From: Pseudomonas tehranensis
GTDB taxonomy: Bacteria > Pseudomonadota > Gammaproteobacteria > Pseudomonadales > Pseudomonadaceae
Reading direction: 5' to 3'
NCBI RefSeq assembly: GCF_014268615.1
Contig: NZ_JABWQV010000005.1
Location: 1-64,000 of the forward strand
Length of the DNA stretch: 64,000 nt
Part shown: positions 17,992 to 26,246 of the stretch, in pieces
How the letters are laid out: each line of letters begins with the position of its first letter
Numbering within the stretch: position 1 is the stretch's first letter
Notes under the pieces: model-generated
Database searches by the model: none
Seen by the model: the letters and a program-made list of their open reading frames with translations, nothing else
Told to the model about the DNA's origin: nothing
Translations under genes and position numbers: made by a program

Positions 17992-18011
17992 ACCTGCCCA
18001 TTCGGGCAGCT
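17992..18011. promoter_or_regulatory. lux box upstream of luxI
   Basis: ACCTGCCCATTCGGGCAGCT has arms CTGCCC and GGGCAG around four bases and matches the 20-base lux/las box pattern. A -10-like TGTACT lies at 18034-18039, which puts the box near -42 of a start site around 18046, the usual place for class II activation by LuxR proteins. Confidence 0.75.
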
Positions 18012-18068
18012 ACCCACAAAGAGCCCGGTTTGTTGTACTGGCGGAATAACTTTCGTCAGGAGGTAGTT

Positions 18069-18653
18069 ATGCTGACCGCGGTAACAGGGACTGTTAGCGA
18101 TCTTTTGCCAGGAATGGAAACTGCGCTGGCTAAATATAGATATCAGGTATTCGTTAAAGAGTTAGGCTGGCCTTTGCCTTGTGAACAAGGAATTGAATTA
18201 GACGCCTTTGATCGTTCCGACACAGTGTATGTCCTGGCCTGTGATGATAATCAGGAGATTTTCGGTTGTGCTCGATTGATTCCCACGCATCGGCCTTATC
18301 TGCTGGGGGATGTTTTCCCGTATTTGATGGGAAGCAATCCGCTGCCGTCGTCGCCGCAGATATGGGAACTTTCCCGGTTCGCCATCAGCAAGCCGAAAGG
18401 GCAAGTACTGACGGCTGAGCAAGCTTGGCGGAATACAGTGAAATTGGTCAAGGAAGTCATCGACGTCGCACGTTCGAAAGGCGCGTTTCGGCTGATTGCC
18501 TTTACAGCCGTGGGCAACGAGCGTCTGTTGAAGCGAATGGGCGTGAACACCCGTAGGATTTCGGCGCCACAGCTTATCGACAATAAAAGTGTCGTGCCTT
18601 TCTGGATCGAAATCGACGACGAAACCACCAGCGCTTTGTCTCTGGCCGCCTAG
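18069..18653 (+). CDS. LuxI-family acyl-homoserine lactone synthase
   Basis: A 194-residue autoinducer synthase. The invariant residues are visible: YRYQVFVKELGW, ELDAFDRSDTVY and IWELSRFAI. The ATG at 18069 follows CAGGAGG; the longer frame lacks a ribosome site. It makes an N-acyl homoserine lactone from SAM and an acyl carrier. It is the first gene of the lipid operon, with only 31 bases to the next gene, so the operon should be switched on by its own signal. Confidence 0.93.
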   Translation: MLTAVTGTVSDLLPGMETALAKYRYQVFVKELGWPLPCEQGIELDAFDRSDTVYVLACDDNQEIFGCARLIPTHRPYLLGDVFPYLMGSNPLPSSPQIWELSRFAISKPKGQVLTAEQAWRNTVKLVKEVIDVARSKGAFRLIAFTAVGNERLLKRMGVNTRRISAPQLIDNKSVVPFWIEIDDETTSALSLAA

Positions 18654-18684
18654 TCATCATAGCGAATCATAGTTGGAATAATCG

Positions 18685-19731
18685 ATGAGTAGAGTCTCGG
18701 GCTTGGCGGCGTGCGACTGGGATGCCCTGGTACGGCTGGATGAACGTATTTCGGCCGTGGGGCGCTCCCGGCAACAACTTGAGCAGCGGGTCACCACGGC
18801 CTGCACCTACTCTGCGACCGAGCACAATGTGCCGGTGGCGTGGAGGGATGAAGAGGGCGAGGTCGTCGCGTTCTGCATCGTGCATTTCGATCAGCAGGAT
18901 ACGGTCAATGGCGTGGGCAATGCGTATTTCTCCACGCTGATGGCCTTGCCGGTGGCGAGCATGCTGAAACAGCTGTTGTGCAGCTGTGTCGAGTACATAA
19001 ACAACACGGGGTTGTTGCCCAGACAGGTGACGGAGCTGGTGGGCCCTCTCCACAGCTCGTTCCTGGTTGAGCGCGGTTTGCGCACATTCGAGTCGGACTT
19101 CAATGTGTTTTCGTTGCCGTCCAACAGCCCTGAGCTAACCGACGCCTTTATCGAGGCCGGCTGCGAAAAGGCAAAGGACCTGATTGAGATTGTGTTCCAG
19201 CCCCCAGCCGAGGGCTACCAGCAGCACGACCTGGAAGAAAAACTGACCCGCCGCTTGACGGGTATTCAGTTCCATCGTTATGGCCAGGACGAGTTGGTTG
19301 CCAAGAGTCAAGCGCTGGCTGACTGCTACAACCGCGCCTGGCAACGGAACTGGGGTTTCAGTCCTTCTTCCGCCGAGCAGTTTGAAGTGGCGGCTCGCAA
19401 CATCAAGGACATGTCGGCACTGATTGCCGAACAGGACGGCGAAATCCTTGGCTTCACCATGTTTGCTCCGGCGATGAACGAGCAGGGGTTGTATGGCCGC
19501 GCGTTCTTTACCGGGGTGGCACCGGAATATCAGAAAAAAGGCCTGTCGGTTGTGCTGACATTGAAATTGTCCGCCATCGCCTTGCAGCAGATAGGCCGCA
19601 GCAAAATCAGTTTGTCCTGGATGCTCGAGGATAACGTCATGGTGCTTCGAACGATGCGCCACCTCACCCGCGATGGCATATGCACCGAAAGGGCCTATCG
19701 CATTTTCAGATACACCGCATCGGTTGAGTGA
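18685..19731 (+). CDS. GNAT acyltransferase, bacterial ceramide-synthase-like
   Basis: A 348-residue GNAT-fold protein. Its C-terminal half has the sub-family motif NRAWQRNWGFSP, acyl-CoA-binding sequence VAPEYQKKGLSVVL and the closing SWMLEDNVMVLRTM-R block. From memory, these features mark the GNAT group that includes the Caulobacter ceramide synthase (bCerS), which N-acylates sphingoid bases. Its place directly before an oxoamine synthase fits N-acylation of a long-chain amino alcohol or ketone. GNAT fold is clear; the ceramide-synthase role is inferred. Confidence 0.75.
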   Translation: MSRVSGLAACDWDALVRLDERISAVGRSRQQLEQRVTTACTYSATEHNVPVAWRDEEGEVVAFCIVHFDQQDTVNGVGNAYFSTLMALPVASMLKQLLCSCVEYINNTGLLPRQVTELVGPLHSSFLVERGLRTFESDFNVFSLPSNSPELTDAFIEAGCEKAKDLIEIVFQPPAEGYQQHDLEEKLTRRLTGIQFHRYGQDELVAKSQALADCYNRAWQRNWGFSPSSAEQFEVAARNIKDMSALIAEQDGEILGFTMFAPAMNEQGLYGRAFFTGVAPEYQKKGLSVVLTLKLSAIALQQIGRSKISLSWMLEDNVMVLRTMRHLTRDGICTERAYRIFRYTASVE

Positions 19732-19738
19732 GAGTTTT

Positions 19739-20893
19739 ATGCGTATTGATGATGTCGCGTTCAAATCGAAAGAGTTGGGTTTCTACACGTACTTCCCTCA
19801 AGTGCGCTCGGCGTGCGGCCGGGACATGACGCTGCTGGACGGCCGGACGATGCTGAATTTTGCATCGTGCGACTATCTGGGGCTTTCCAATCACCCACGC
19901 ATGAAAGAGTCGGCCATTTCCGCCATCCAGAAGTACGGCTCGAACATTGGCGGACCAATGATTTTCAGTGGCTTCACCGAGTACCACGAGCGTTTGCAGC
20001 AGCGCTACAGCGAGCTGTACACCGGGCGTACCGCGTTGATGTTCACCACCTCTTACCAGGCGAACTTCGGCGTTATTCCGTTGGTGGCTGAACGCGCCGA
20101 CTTGATCCTGCTTGACAAGCTGTCCCACGTTTCCATCTGGGACGGGGTGAAGTTATCGGGCAGCCCCTTCAGGGCCTACAGTCATGCCAACGTCGAAATG
20201 TTGGAGCAATTGGTCCTGCTGAACCTGGACAAGAAAATCCTGATCGTGACCGACGGGGTGTTCTCGGCGGACGGCGATGTCGCCGATCTCGAGAAGATCA
20301 CCCGCTTGAAGCAGCTCCATCCGGCGCTGGAAATCTACATCGACGACGCGCACGGCGTTGGCATGCTGGGCAACAGCGGCCAAGGGGCCTGCGAAGCGGC
20401 CGGGGTGCTCTCGGACATCGACTACATTGTCGGCACCATGAGCAAGGCGTTCGGCTCATCGGGCGGCTTCGTGGTGTTCAAAGACGAGGTGTTCGCGGAA
20501 GAAGTCAGGTTCCGATGCCCGACCTACAATGCTTCGCGCTCGGTTTCGCCAGGCGTTGCCTCGGCGTCCTGCACCGCGTTGGAGATCAATGCCACGGAAG
20601 GAAGCATGCGCCGGGCCGGGCTCGCTGAACTCACTCGCTACACCCATGAGCAAATCGACGCGCTCGGGGTCGACAAGCTTTATTCGAAAACAGCGGTGAT
20701 TCCGGTGGTGTTCAAGGACCCGATGGAAGCTGCACGGGTCAACGCCGGGTTGGTTGAGAAAGGGATCATGGGGTCGTTGTTTGTGCCGCCGTTCGTGCCG
20801 AAACACCAGTCCAGGATCAGGTTGTGCCTGACTTACAACCACACCCAGAGCGATGTGGACTATTGCATCGATGCGCTGCGCCAGATCATTTGA
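19739..20893 (+). CDS. alpha-oxoamine synthase, serine-palmitoyltransferase-like
   Basis: A 384-residue PLP enzyme of the KBL/AONS/SPT family, which condenses an amino acid with an acyl thioester to give an aminoketone. Visible features are the N-terminal FASCDYLGLSNHPR, the PLP aspartate in YIDDAHGVGMLG, and the Schiff-base lysine K236 in GTMSKAFGSSGG. The ATG at 19739 lies eight bases after the GNAT stop. With its own ACP and reductase encoded nearby, it resembles bacterial serine palmitoyltransferase more than biotin synthesis. The amino-acid substrate cannot be read from the sequence. Confidence 0.85.
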   Translation: MRIDDVAFKSKELGFYTYFPQVRSACGRDMTLLDGRTMLNFASCDYLGLSNHPRMKESAISAIQKYGSNIGGPMIFSGFTEYHERLQQRYSELYTGRTALMFTTSYQANFGVIPLVAERADLILLDKLSHVSIWDGVKLSGSPFRAYSHANVEMLEQLVLLNLDKKILIVTDGVFSADGDVADLEKITRLKQLHPALEIYIDDAHGVGMLGNSGQGACEAAGVLSDIDYIVGTMSKAFGSSGGFVVFKDEVFAEEVRFRCPTYNASRSVSPGVASASCTALEINATEGSMRRAGLAELTRYTHEQIDALGVDKLYSKTAVIPVVFKDPMEAARVNAGLVEKGIMGSLFVPPFVPKHQSRIRLCLTYNHTQSDVDYCIDALRQII

Positions 20894-20909
20894 ACGGACG
20901 AAAAACGAA

Positions 20910-21647
20910 ATGATTCAAGTGGGTTCGGCGCTGTTAGGTATCGTTCTTTTCTACTTCATGTTGTGCAAGGGATTGGGACTGCTAGTCATCAACCGAGGGG
21001 TGCGCGTCAATTACACAAGGAAGGTCGGGCACTTTGCGATGTTCATGCTGCCCAGTCTGTTTTTTGCGTTGTTCAATATCCAGGACACCCATGAGCGGCT
21101 GCTGCTCTCGGCGCTGTCCACCGCCATCCTGTTCTTTGCCATGTGTGGCTGGTCACGCCGTCGGTCGCTGACCGCGCAACACATGTTCGCCAGTATTGAC
21201 CGGCCAGAAGACGCACCGAACACGCTGTCCTGGTTGGTGAGCCAGACGGTCGCGGGCTTGTTGGTGTTGTGGGTGACGCAATATATCTGGCTGGCCATCG
21301 GCGTCCCGCTGGAACTGCTCTACATCACGATCCTGGCGACGACGTTTGGTGACGGCCTGGCGGAGCCTGTCGGTATCAGGTTTGGAAAACATGAATATAC
21401 GACCAAAGGTTTTTTTGTCGACAAGACATTCAAAAGGACCCTGGAAGGCTCGGCCACTGTGTTTGTGATGTCGATGCTGTTTTGCGTGTTGTTCAAGGAT
21501 TACTTCGCAGGGCATCAGTTCGTATTGTTGTGTGCCGTTTTTCCTCTCGCGCTGACCCTGACCGAAGCGAAGTCCCCTCACACGTGGGATACGCCGTTCT
21601 TGTTCATGGTCGGCAATGCCATTGTCACCGGTGTCTATTTACTGTGA
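20910..21647 (+). CDS. integral-membrane lipid kinase, dolichol/phytol-kinase family
   Basis: A 245-residue membrane protein with about seven hydrophobic segments. It carries the family motifs RKVGHF, TTFGDGLAEPVGIRFGKH and RTLEGSATVF, known from CTP-dependent dolichol and phytol kinases. In this operon it may phosphorylate the hydroxyl of the amino lipid or transfer CTP-derived phosphate. The start ATG is 17 bases after the oxoamine-synthase stop. Confidence 0.78.
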   Translation: MIQVGSALLGIVLFYFMLCKGLGLLVINRGVRVNYTRKVGHFAMFMLPSLFFALFNIQDTHERLLLSALSTAILFFAMCGWSRRRSLTAQHMFASIDRPEDAPNTLSWLVSQTVAGLLVLWVTQYIWLAIGVPLELLYITILATTFGDGLAEPVGIRFGKHEYTTKGFFVDKTFKRTLEGSATVFVMSMLFCVLFKDYFAGHQFVLLCAVFPLALTLTEAKSPHTWDTPFLFMVGNAIVTGVYLL

Positions 21648-22225
21648 TTTATTTGATACGCCACGCCACCCCCCTGATCGACTACGGACGCTGCGGTGCT
21701 GTCTCGGCCAAAGCGCTGCTGGATGAGTACAACCAGACTTCGTCGATCGACGAGGCCGAAATTGCCGACTTCCTGAGCCGTGCGGAGTTGTCCGGGCCGC
21801 TGATGACGCCAGGGCTGAACATCATTTCATCGCCGATCAATCGAGCCTATGCCACGGCCTGCCGGCTGTTCGATGCCGAACGTATCCGACAAGACAACCG
21901 ATTGAAGGAATTCGACCTGCGGCTGGGTCGCGTGCCTTTGTTGAAGATGGGCTTGAGGCAATGGTTCGCCTTGCATCGCGTGCTTTGGCTGATGGGTATT
22001 TCGTTGGGGGCCGCATCCCGAAGATCGGAACACCTGCGTGCCGTGGGGGTGGCCGATGAGCTTTATACCGCGTGCACCACGACCGGGGAGACCACGGTCG
22101 TGGTCTCCCACGGCATGTTCCTGAGGACCGTGCGCAAGACGCTGCAAAGACAGGGCATGGAGTGCCGTACGGTGTATCGCTCGGGGTGTTTTACGGTTGA
22201 GGCTTTAGCGCCAGGAAAAGGATGA
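21644..22225 (+). CDS. histidine phosphatase family protein
   Basis: A 193-residue protein of the phosphoglycerate-mutase-like superfamily: the catalytic RHAT motif is near the N-terminus, a second arginine lies in SSPINRAYATA, and the second histidine is in VVSHGMFLRT. It starts at a GTG that overlaps the kinase stop (GTGA), so the two are coupled. Pairing with a lipid kinase suggests removal of phosphate from a pathway intermediate. Confidence 0.8.
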   Translation: MIYLIRHATPLIDYGRCGAVSAKALLDEYNQTSSIDEAEIADFLSRAELSGPLMTPGLNIISSPINRAYATACRLFDAERIRQDNRLKEFDLRLGRVPLLKMGLRQWFALHRVLWLMGISLGAASRRSEHLRAVGVADELYTACTTTGETTVVVSHGMFLRTVRKTLQRQGMECRTVYRSGCFTVEALAPGKG

Positions 22226-22232
22226 CTGACAG

Positions 22233-23138
22233 GTGAAGAAGGTACTGCTTTTAGGCGCCAGTGGTTTTATCGGGCAGGGTGTCTACGAAATCCTCAGGCA
22301 GGAACAAGACCTGCGGGTTACCCGCCACTCGCGTTCGCCAAAGGCGGGTTTTGCGGTTTGCGAGGTCGGCTCTACAGCGTTTATCGAACTGGTCAAAGAT
22401 CACGATTTCATTGTCAATTGCACGGGCATCGGCCTCAGTCGCCTGGGGACGAGCCGTGCCAATAACGAGACACTGACCCAACAGATAATGGCGTCCATCC
22501 GAGTCGGCGCGCTCGATAAGAAAAACCTGTTCCACCTGAGCAGCGTCAAGGCCTATAACCCGGAGAAAAGGCGGGATGCGTACGCGGACGACAAATGGGC
22601 GGCCGAGCAGGTTATTCGTGCCAATGACCACAAAGTGCAGGGCGTGATCCTACGGGTGCCGACGGTACTGGGTCGCCACGATAAAAACCTGCTGCCGATG
22701 ATTTCGATGTGCAAATTGAAGTTATTGCCATTAGTCACCAGCGAACTTCCAGCCTTGCACGTCATTGGCGTGGAGAGCATTGCCCGATCCATCCTCCAAT
22801 GGCTCTCACGTCCTCCCGAACGGACTTTGCAGACCTGCTATCTGCTGAGCGACGACACGGTTACCTATAACGATCTGGTCGACGAGGTGTACCGCCGGCT
22901 CCAGGGCGCCGAAGGCCGGGCGAGGTTACGCACAGTAAGGGTGCGCACACTGTTCAGGATCTACAAGGTGCTGTCTTTCGTCGATGCCTTTAGGCGCCAG
23001 CGCAAGTTGTTTCCTTGGGCGCGCTTCAATGACTTGTTCGTGTACCCCTGGCGGGTCGAAAAGGATGTCAGGGTGATCATGACTCGTTCAACGTTATCGG
23101 TATTGGTGGGGGCATATTTTGAAAACGTTCAGGATTGA
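22233..23138 (+). CDS. NAD(P)-dependent reductase, epimerase/NDUFA9-like fold
   Basis: A 301-residue atypical short-chain reductase. It has the nucleotide-binding GASGFIG at the N-terminus, a serine in HLSSVKAY and a Y-x3-K pair in AYADDKWAAEQ. It starts at a GTG after CAGG. Caulobacter sphingolipid synthesis uses a reductase of this kind (CerR) on the keto group left by serine palmitoyltransferase, and I propose the same role here. It overlaps the next gene by 20 bases. Confidence 0.78.
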   Translation: MKKVLLLGASGFIGQGVYEILRQEQDLRVTRHSRSPKAGFAVCEVGSTAFIELVKDHDFIVNCTGIGLSRLGTSRANNETLTQQIMASIRVGALDKKNLFHLSSVKAYNPEKRRDAYADDKWAAEQVIRANDHKVQGVILRVPTVLGRHDKNLLPMISMCKLKLLPLVTSELPALHVIGVESIARSILQWLSRPPERTLQTCYLLSDDTVTYNDLVDEVYRRLQGAEGRARLRTVRVRTLFRIYKVLSFVDAFRRQRKLFPWARFNDLFVYPWRVEKDVRVIMTRSTLSVLVGAYFENVQD

Positions 23139-23733
23139 TGTCGCCGCCAGTTTGCTGGTGCCGGTCGCATGCGCCTCTTGGGTGCTGTATGTCTGCACGG
23201 GGTTTGCGTTGTTCCAGTCAGTCGTCATGGCCGCCATCCTGCTCGCCGCAGAGTTTTATTTCCTGCGCGAAACCGACAGCGGCAGCCAATTCGACAAAGG
23301 CCTGAAAAGCGGCTTCATGGTGTCGTGCGCCATCGCGATCGTCATGCTGCTGCAGTTACTGACGCGCAGCGATGCGATGCTGCAATTGGGCGGATCGCTG
23401 CTGATCCTGTGCGGCATCGGCCTTCGAGCCCATGGAAAGATCATATTGGGACGGCACTTTTCCCATTCGCTGCGGGTGCTGGATGACCATGAATTGATCC
23501 GCGCGGGCGCCTTCCGCTACATCCGCCACCCGGCCTATTTCGGCACGCTGCTCATTGTGACCGGATTCAGTTTGTACGCCAGCGTATACGCGGCGGCGAT
23601 CATCTTCGCCGTTGCACTGGCATTGATTCTTAAACGGGTCGACGGCGAAGAAAAAATGTTGGTCGGTTTTTTTGGCGAATCCTACGTCCGTTATCAGGCC
23701 GACAGCTTCAAGGTCATTCCTTTCATTATTTGA
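23119..23733 (+). CDS. ICMT/PEMT-like integral-membrane methyltransferase
   Basis: A 204-residue membrane protein with four or five hydrophobic segments and the isoprenylcysteine carboxyl methyltransferase signature FRYIRHPAYFGTLL followed by an EEKMLVGFFGESYVRY tail. It starts at a TTG within the end of the reductase gene. It may methylate a carboxyl, phosphate or amine on the lipid product; ICMT-like proteins of this kind are also found in other lipid clusters. Confidence 0.8.
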   Translation: MKTFRIDVAASLLVPVACASWVLYVCTGFALFQSVVMAAILLAAEFYFLRETDSGSQFDKGLKSGFMVSCAIAIVMLLQLLTRSDAMLQLGGSLLILCGIGLRAHGKIILGRHFSHSLRVLDDHELIRAGAFRYIRHPAYFGTLLIVTGFSLYASVYAAAIIFAVALALILKRVDGEEKMLVGFFGESYVRYQADSFKVIPFII

Positions 23734-23755
23734 TTGCGTCATTCCAGGAGGTCTC

Positions 23756-24007
23756 ATGACTCACGTTCACGAAGCAAAAATCAAGGAAATCGTTTCCCGG
23801 GTCTTGGGGGTCAACGCCGAAGAAATTCAGAACCACAAGGACTTCATCGAAGCTTATGGCGCCGACTCGATGTCGGGAATAGAAATTCTCGCCGGCATCG
23901 AAGGTGCGTTCCAGGTGCGGGTCGATGAAGCCTATATCCCCAGGATCACCAGTGTGGATTCGATACTCTCGTTTATCGACAAGACCCTTGAGGCTGAGTG
24001 TGCATGA
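23756..24007 (+). CDS. acyl carrier protein
   Basis: An 83-residue ACP with the phosphopantetheine serine S38 in GADSMSG and the four-helix acidic pattern of the family. The ATG at 23756 follows CCAGGAGG, the best ribosome site in the operon. Its stop overlaps the ketosynthase start (ATGA). A dedicated ACP is also present in bacterial sphingolipid clusters, where it carries the acyl donor for the oxoamine synthase. Confidence 0.9.
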   Translation: MTHVHEAKIKEIVSRVLGVNAEEIQNHKDFIEAYGADSMSGIEILAGIEGAFQVRVDEAYIPRITSVDSILSFIDKTLEAECA

Positions 24008-25215
24008 ACAGCTCCGGTAAGGGCACAAGGGTGGTGGTGACGGGCCTGGGGCCGGTCAGCCCGATCGGGATCGGAAAAGAGGCCTTTTTCCATGCCTTGA
24101 AAACAGGGGTGAACGGCACCGTGCCGCTGTCGAAAATCGACACACAGCGCTTCGAAAGAAAGTACGGCTGCGAGGTGAAAGGCACCATCGCTGAATGGGT
24201 CGCTGATTTCGATGCGTTCGCCGAATCGGGTACGCCGAGTCATTTTGCCCTGGCCGCCACCGGGCTCGCCCTTGCCGATGCCGGGATCGAGCGGGCAGCG
24301 ATTGCTGGCAAGCGGGTCAATTGTTACTTCGGCACGACTTATGGTGAATCCAACCTGATCGACGACATGGTCACGGCCATGGCGCAGTCCCAGCCAGGCC
24401 GGCATGCGTCGCTGGGGCGCACGTTTGCCTCCGAGATCAGTCGAGACGTGGCGAGATCGATAGGTTCCACCGGCGAGGCCGTGACGATTGGCAATGCCTG
24501 CTCGGCCAGTAATGCCGCGTTGATCTTCGGCTACGAGGCCATTCAGGCGGGTGACTGCGAGCTGGCCATCTGCGGTGGAAGCGATGCAGTGTACAAGGCG
24601 ACCTTCGCGACCTTCCATCGCCTGGGCAGCATGACCGACAAGGACTGCACGCCGTTCAACGCCGGTCGCAAGGGTGTCCTGACCTCCGAAGGCGGCAGCG
24701 CGCTGGTGCTCGAAAGTTACGAACGGGCCATTCGCCGTGGAGCACACATTTATGCAGAAGTGCTGGGCTTCGCGATGAATTGCGATGCGGACCACATGGT
24801 GAGGCTCAATCACCACAGCGTTGGCGACTGCATGAAGGCGGCACTTGCAAACGCCTGCGTCCCGCCCGGGACGGTGGGTTATATCTGTGCCCACGGCACC
24901 GGTACGGCAGCCAATGACAGTAACGAGTACAAGGCCATCGAGGCGGTCTTTGGCCACTCACCGCCACCGGTCAGTTCGATCAAGTCCATGATGGGGCATA
25001 GCATGGGCGCGGCGGCGGGTTTCGGTGCCATCGCCTGCATGCTTGCCCTCAGCGAAGGGTTGCCGCCGACGATCAACGTGAGCGAGCAGGATCCTGAAAT
25101 ACCCATCGACGTGGTTTGCGAGGGTTTCAGGGCCGGAAAAGTCGACGTGGTCATCAACAATGCCTTCGCTTTTGGCGGAAATAATTCAATCCTGGTATTC
25201 GGTAATCTCAAATGA
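24004..25215 (+). CDS. 3-oxoacyl-ACP synthase (KAS II type)
   Basis: A 403-residue ketosynthase with a complete catalytic set: C166 in GNACSASNAA, H297 in CAHGTGT and H332 in MMGHSMGAAAG, plus the preceding lysine in SIKSMMGH. It should extend an acyl chain on the ACP encoded just upstream, to which it is translationally coupled. The ATG at 24004 is preferred over the GTG two codons earlier because of the ATGA overlap. Confidence 0.9.
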   Translation: MNSSGKGTRVVVTGLGPVSPIGIGKEAFFHALKTGVNGTVPLSKIDTQRFERKYGCEVKGTIAEWVADFDAFAESGTPSHFALAATGLALADAGIERAAIAGKRVNCYFGTTYGESNLIDDMVTAMAQSQPGRHASLGRTFASEISRDVARSIGSTGEAVTIGNACSASNAALIFGYEAIQAGDCELAICGGSDAVYKATFATFHRLGSMTDKDCTPFNAGRKGVLTSEGGSALVLESYERAIRRGAHIYAEVLGFAMNCDADHMVRLNHHSVGDCMKAALANACVPPGTVGYICAHGTGTAANDSNEYKAIEAVFGHSPPPVSSIKSMMGHSMGAAAGFGAIACMLALSEGLPPTINVSEQDPEIPIDVVCEGFRAGKVDVVINNAFAFGGNNSILVFGNLK

Positions 25216-26243
25216 GCAATGACGCTATCGTTGCACTGGCCGTAAACGATTGGGTCATGTTGCGGATGCCCGGCGCATTTGAGCAAGGGGGCACGGAGTT
25301 GCATCATGGGCTAACGCCCCGGTGGGATCTGACGGCGGGCGAACTGGTGCCTAGCCGGGAGTTGAAGAACTTCGATCGACAGTCCCTGTTGCTGTTGGCG
25401 GCGATGTCGTTGATCGAGGATGCCAACCAGGGGGAATCCCTGGCGCGCGCGGCCGTCATTGGTGGCACGTCCAACGGTTCGATCGATACCGTCATCCAGT
25501 TGATCAAGGAGTCGAACGAAAGTCGTTTTGCATTCCAGGTCAATCCGGCGCAGATCCCCAATACCGTCATAAACTCCTCGGTGGGGCAGTTGGCGATCAA
25601 GTACGGCATCAAGGGTGCCAACGTTTCGCTCTGCGCCAAGGAGCTGAGCTTCTACAGCGCGATGGTGCAAGGGCTCAGATTCGCCAGGCGCGGGGACTGC
25701 GAGCGGATCTACGCGACAGCCATGGAAACCTTCAGCGGCGAATTCGGCACTCTTTATGCCGACAGCCATGGGCTGGACGCGGCAGAACGAATCGATACCG
25801 CCGCGATTTTCAGTTTCCGAACCTGTTCCGATCCGCAAACGCCGGGGCCGGTGGTCAGGTCCTGCGTGACCGGGCGCTTGTTCCCCGCGAGCGGGGCCAG
25901 CCTGGGCGACCTGCTACTCACGTTCGCGGCAGGTAATGGGGTGGAGCCTGACAGACTGGGTCGGGTCAGCGTGTCGGTAGCGGATTCGTGGCGGGCCGCC
26001 CTGGACGATCTCGGCCAGGCATTCGGGGAGAAACTCGCTGTCCTGCAACGGACAAAAGCATTGAGCCTGTCCCTGGTCGGTGCCTACCAACTCGCCGACT
26101 TGGCGCAGTCGGTCAAGGCCGGCGATGTTGGGGTAATGGCGTGTGTCGATGAGGAAGGCTTCTATGGCATCGCATTGGTGGGGGGTAGCGAAGTCCAGGC
26201 CGGTGCTGCCAAGGGTTCAAGTGATTCAGGCAAGGTGGGGTGA
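25212..26243 (+). CDS. degenerate ketosynthase-like protein
   Basis: A 343-residue thiolase-fold protein that keeps the N-terminal ketosynthase layout (AAVIGGTSNGS, then NSSVGQLAIKYGIKGAN) but not the active site: the nucleophile region reads SLCAKELSF, and neither HGTGT nor the second histidine loop is present. It overlaps the real ketosynthase by four bases, so it is probably its non-catalytic partner, as chain-length factors are in type II polyketide systems. A separate condensing role is less likely. Confidence 0.7.
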   Translation: MSNDAIVALAVNDWVMLRMPGAFEQGGTELHHGLTPRWDLTAGELVPSRELKNFDRQSLLLLAAMSLIEDANQGESLARAAVIGGTSNGSIDTVIQLIKESNESRFAFQVNPAQIPNTVINSSVGQLAIKYGIKGANVSLCAKELSFYSAMVQGLRFARRGDCERIYATAMETFSGEFGTLYADSHGLDAAERIDTAAIFSFRTCSDPQTPGPVVRSCVTGRLFPASGASLGDLLLTFAAGNGVEPDRLGRVSVSVADSWRAALDDLGQAFGEKLAVLQRTKALSLSLVGAYQLADLAQSVKAGDVGVMACVDEEGFYGIALVGGSEVQAGAAKGSSDSGKVG

Positions 26244-26246
26244 CGT

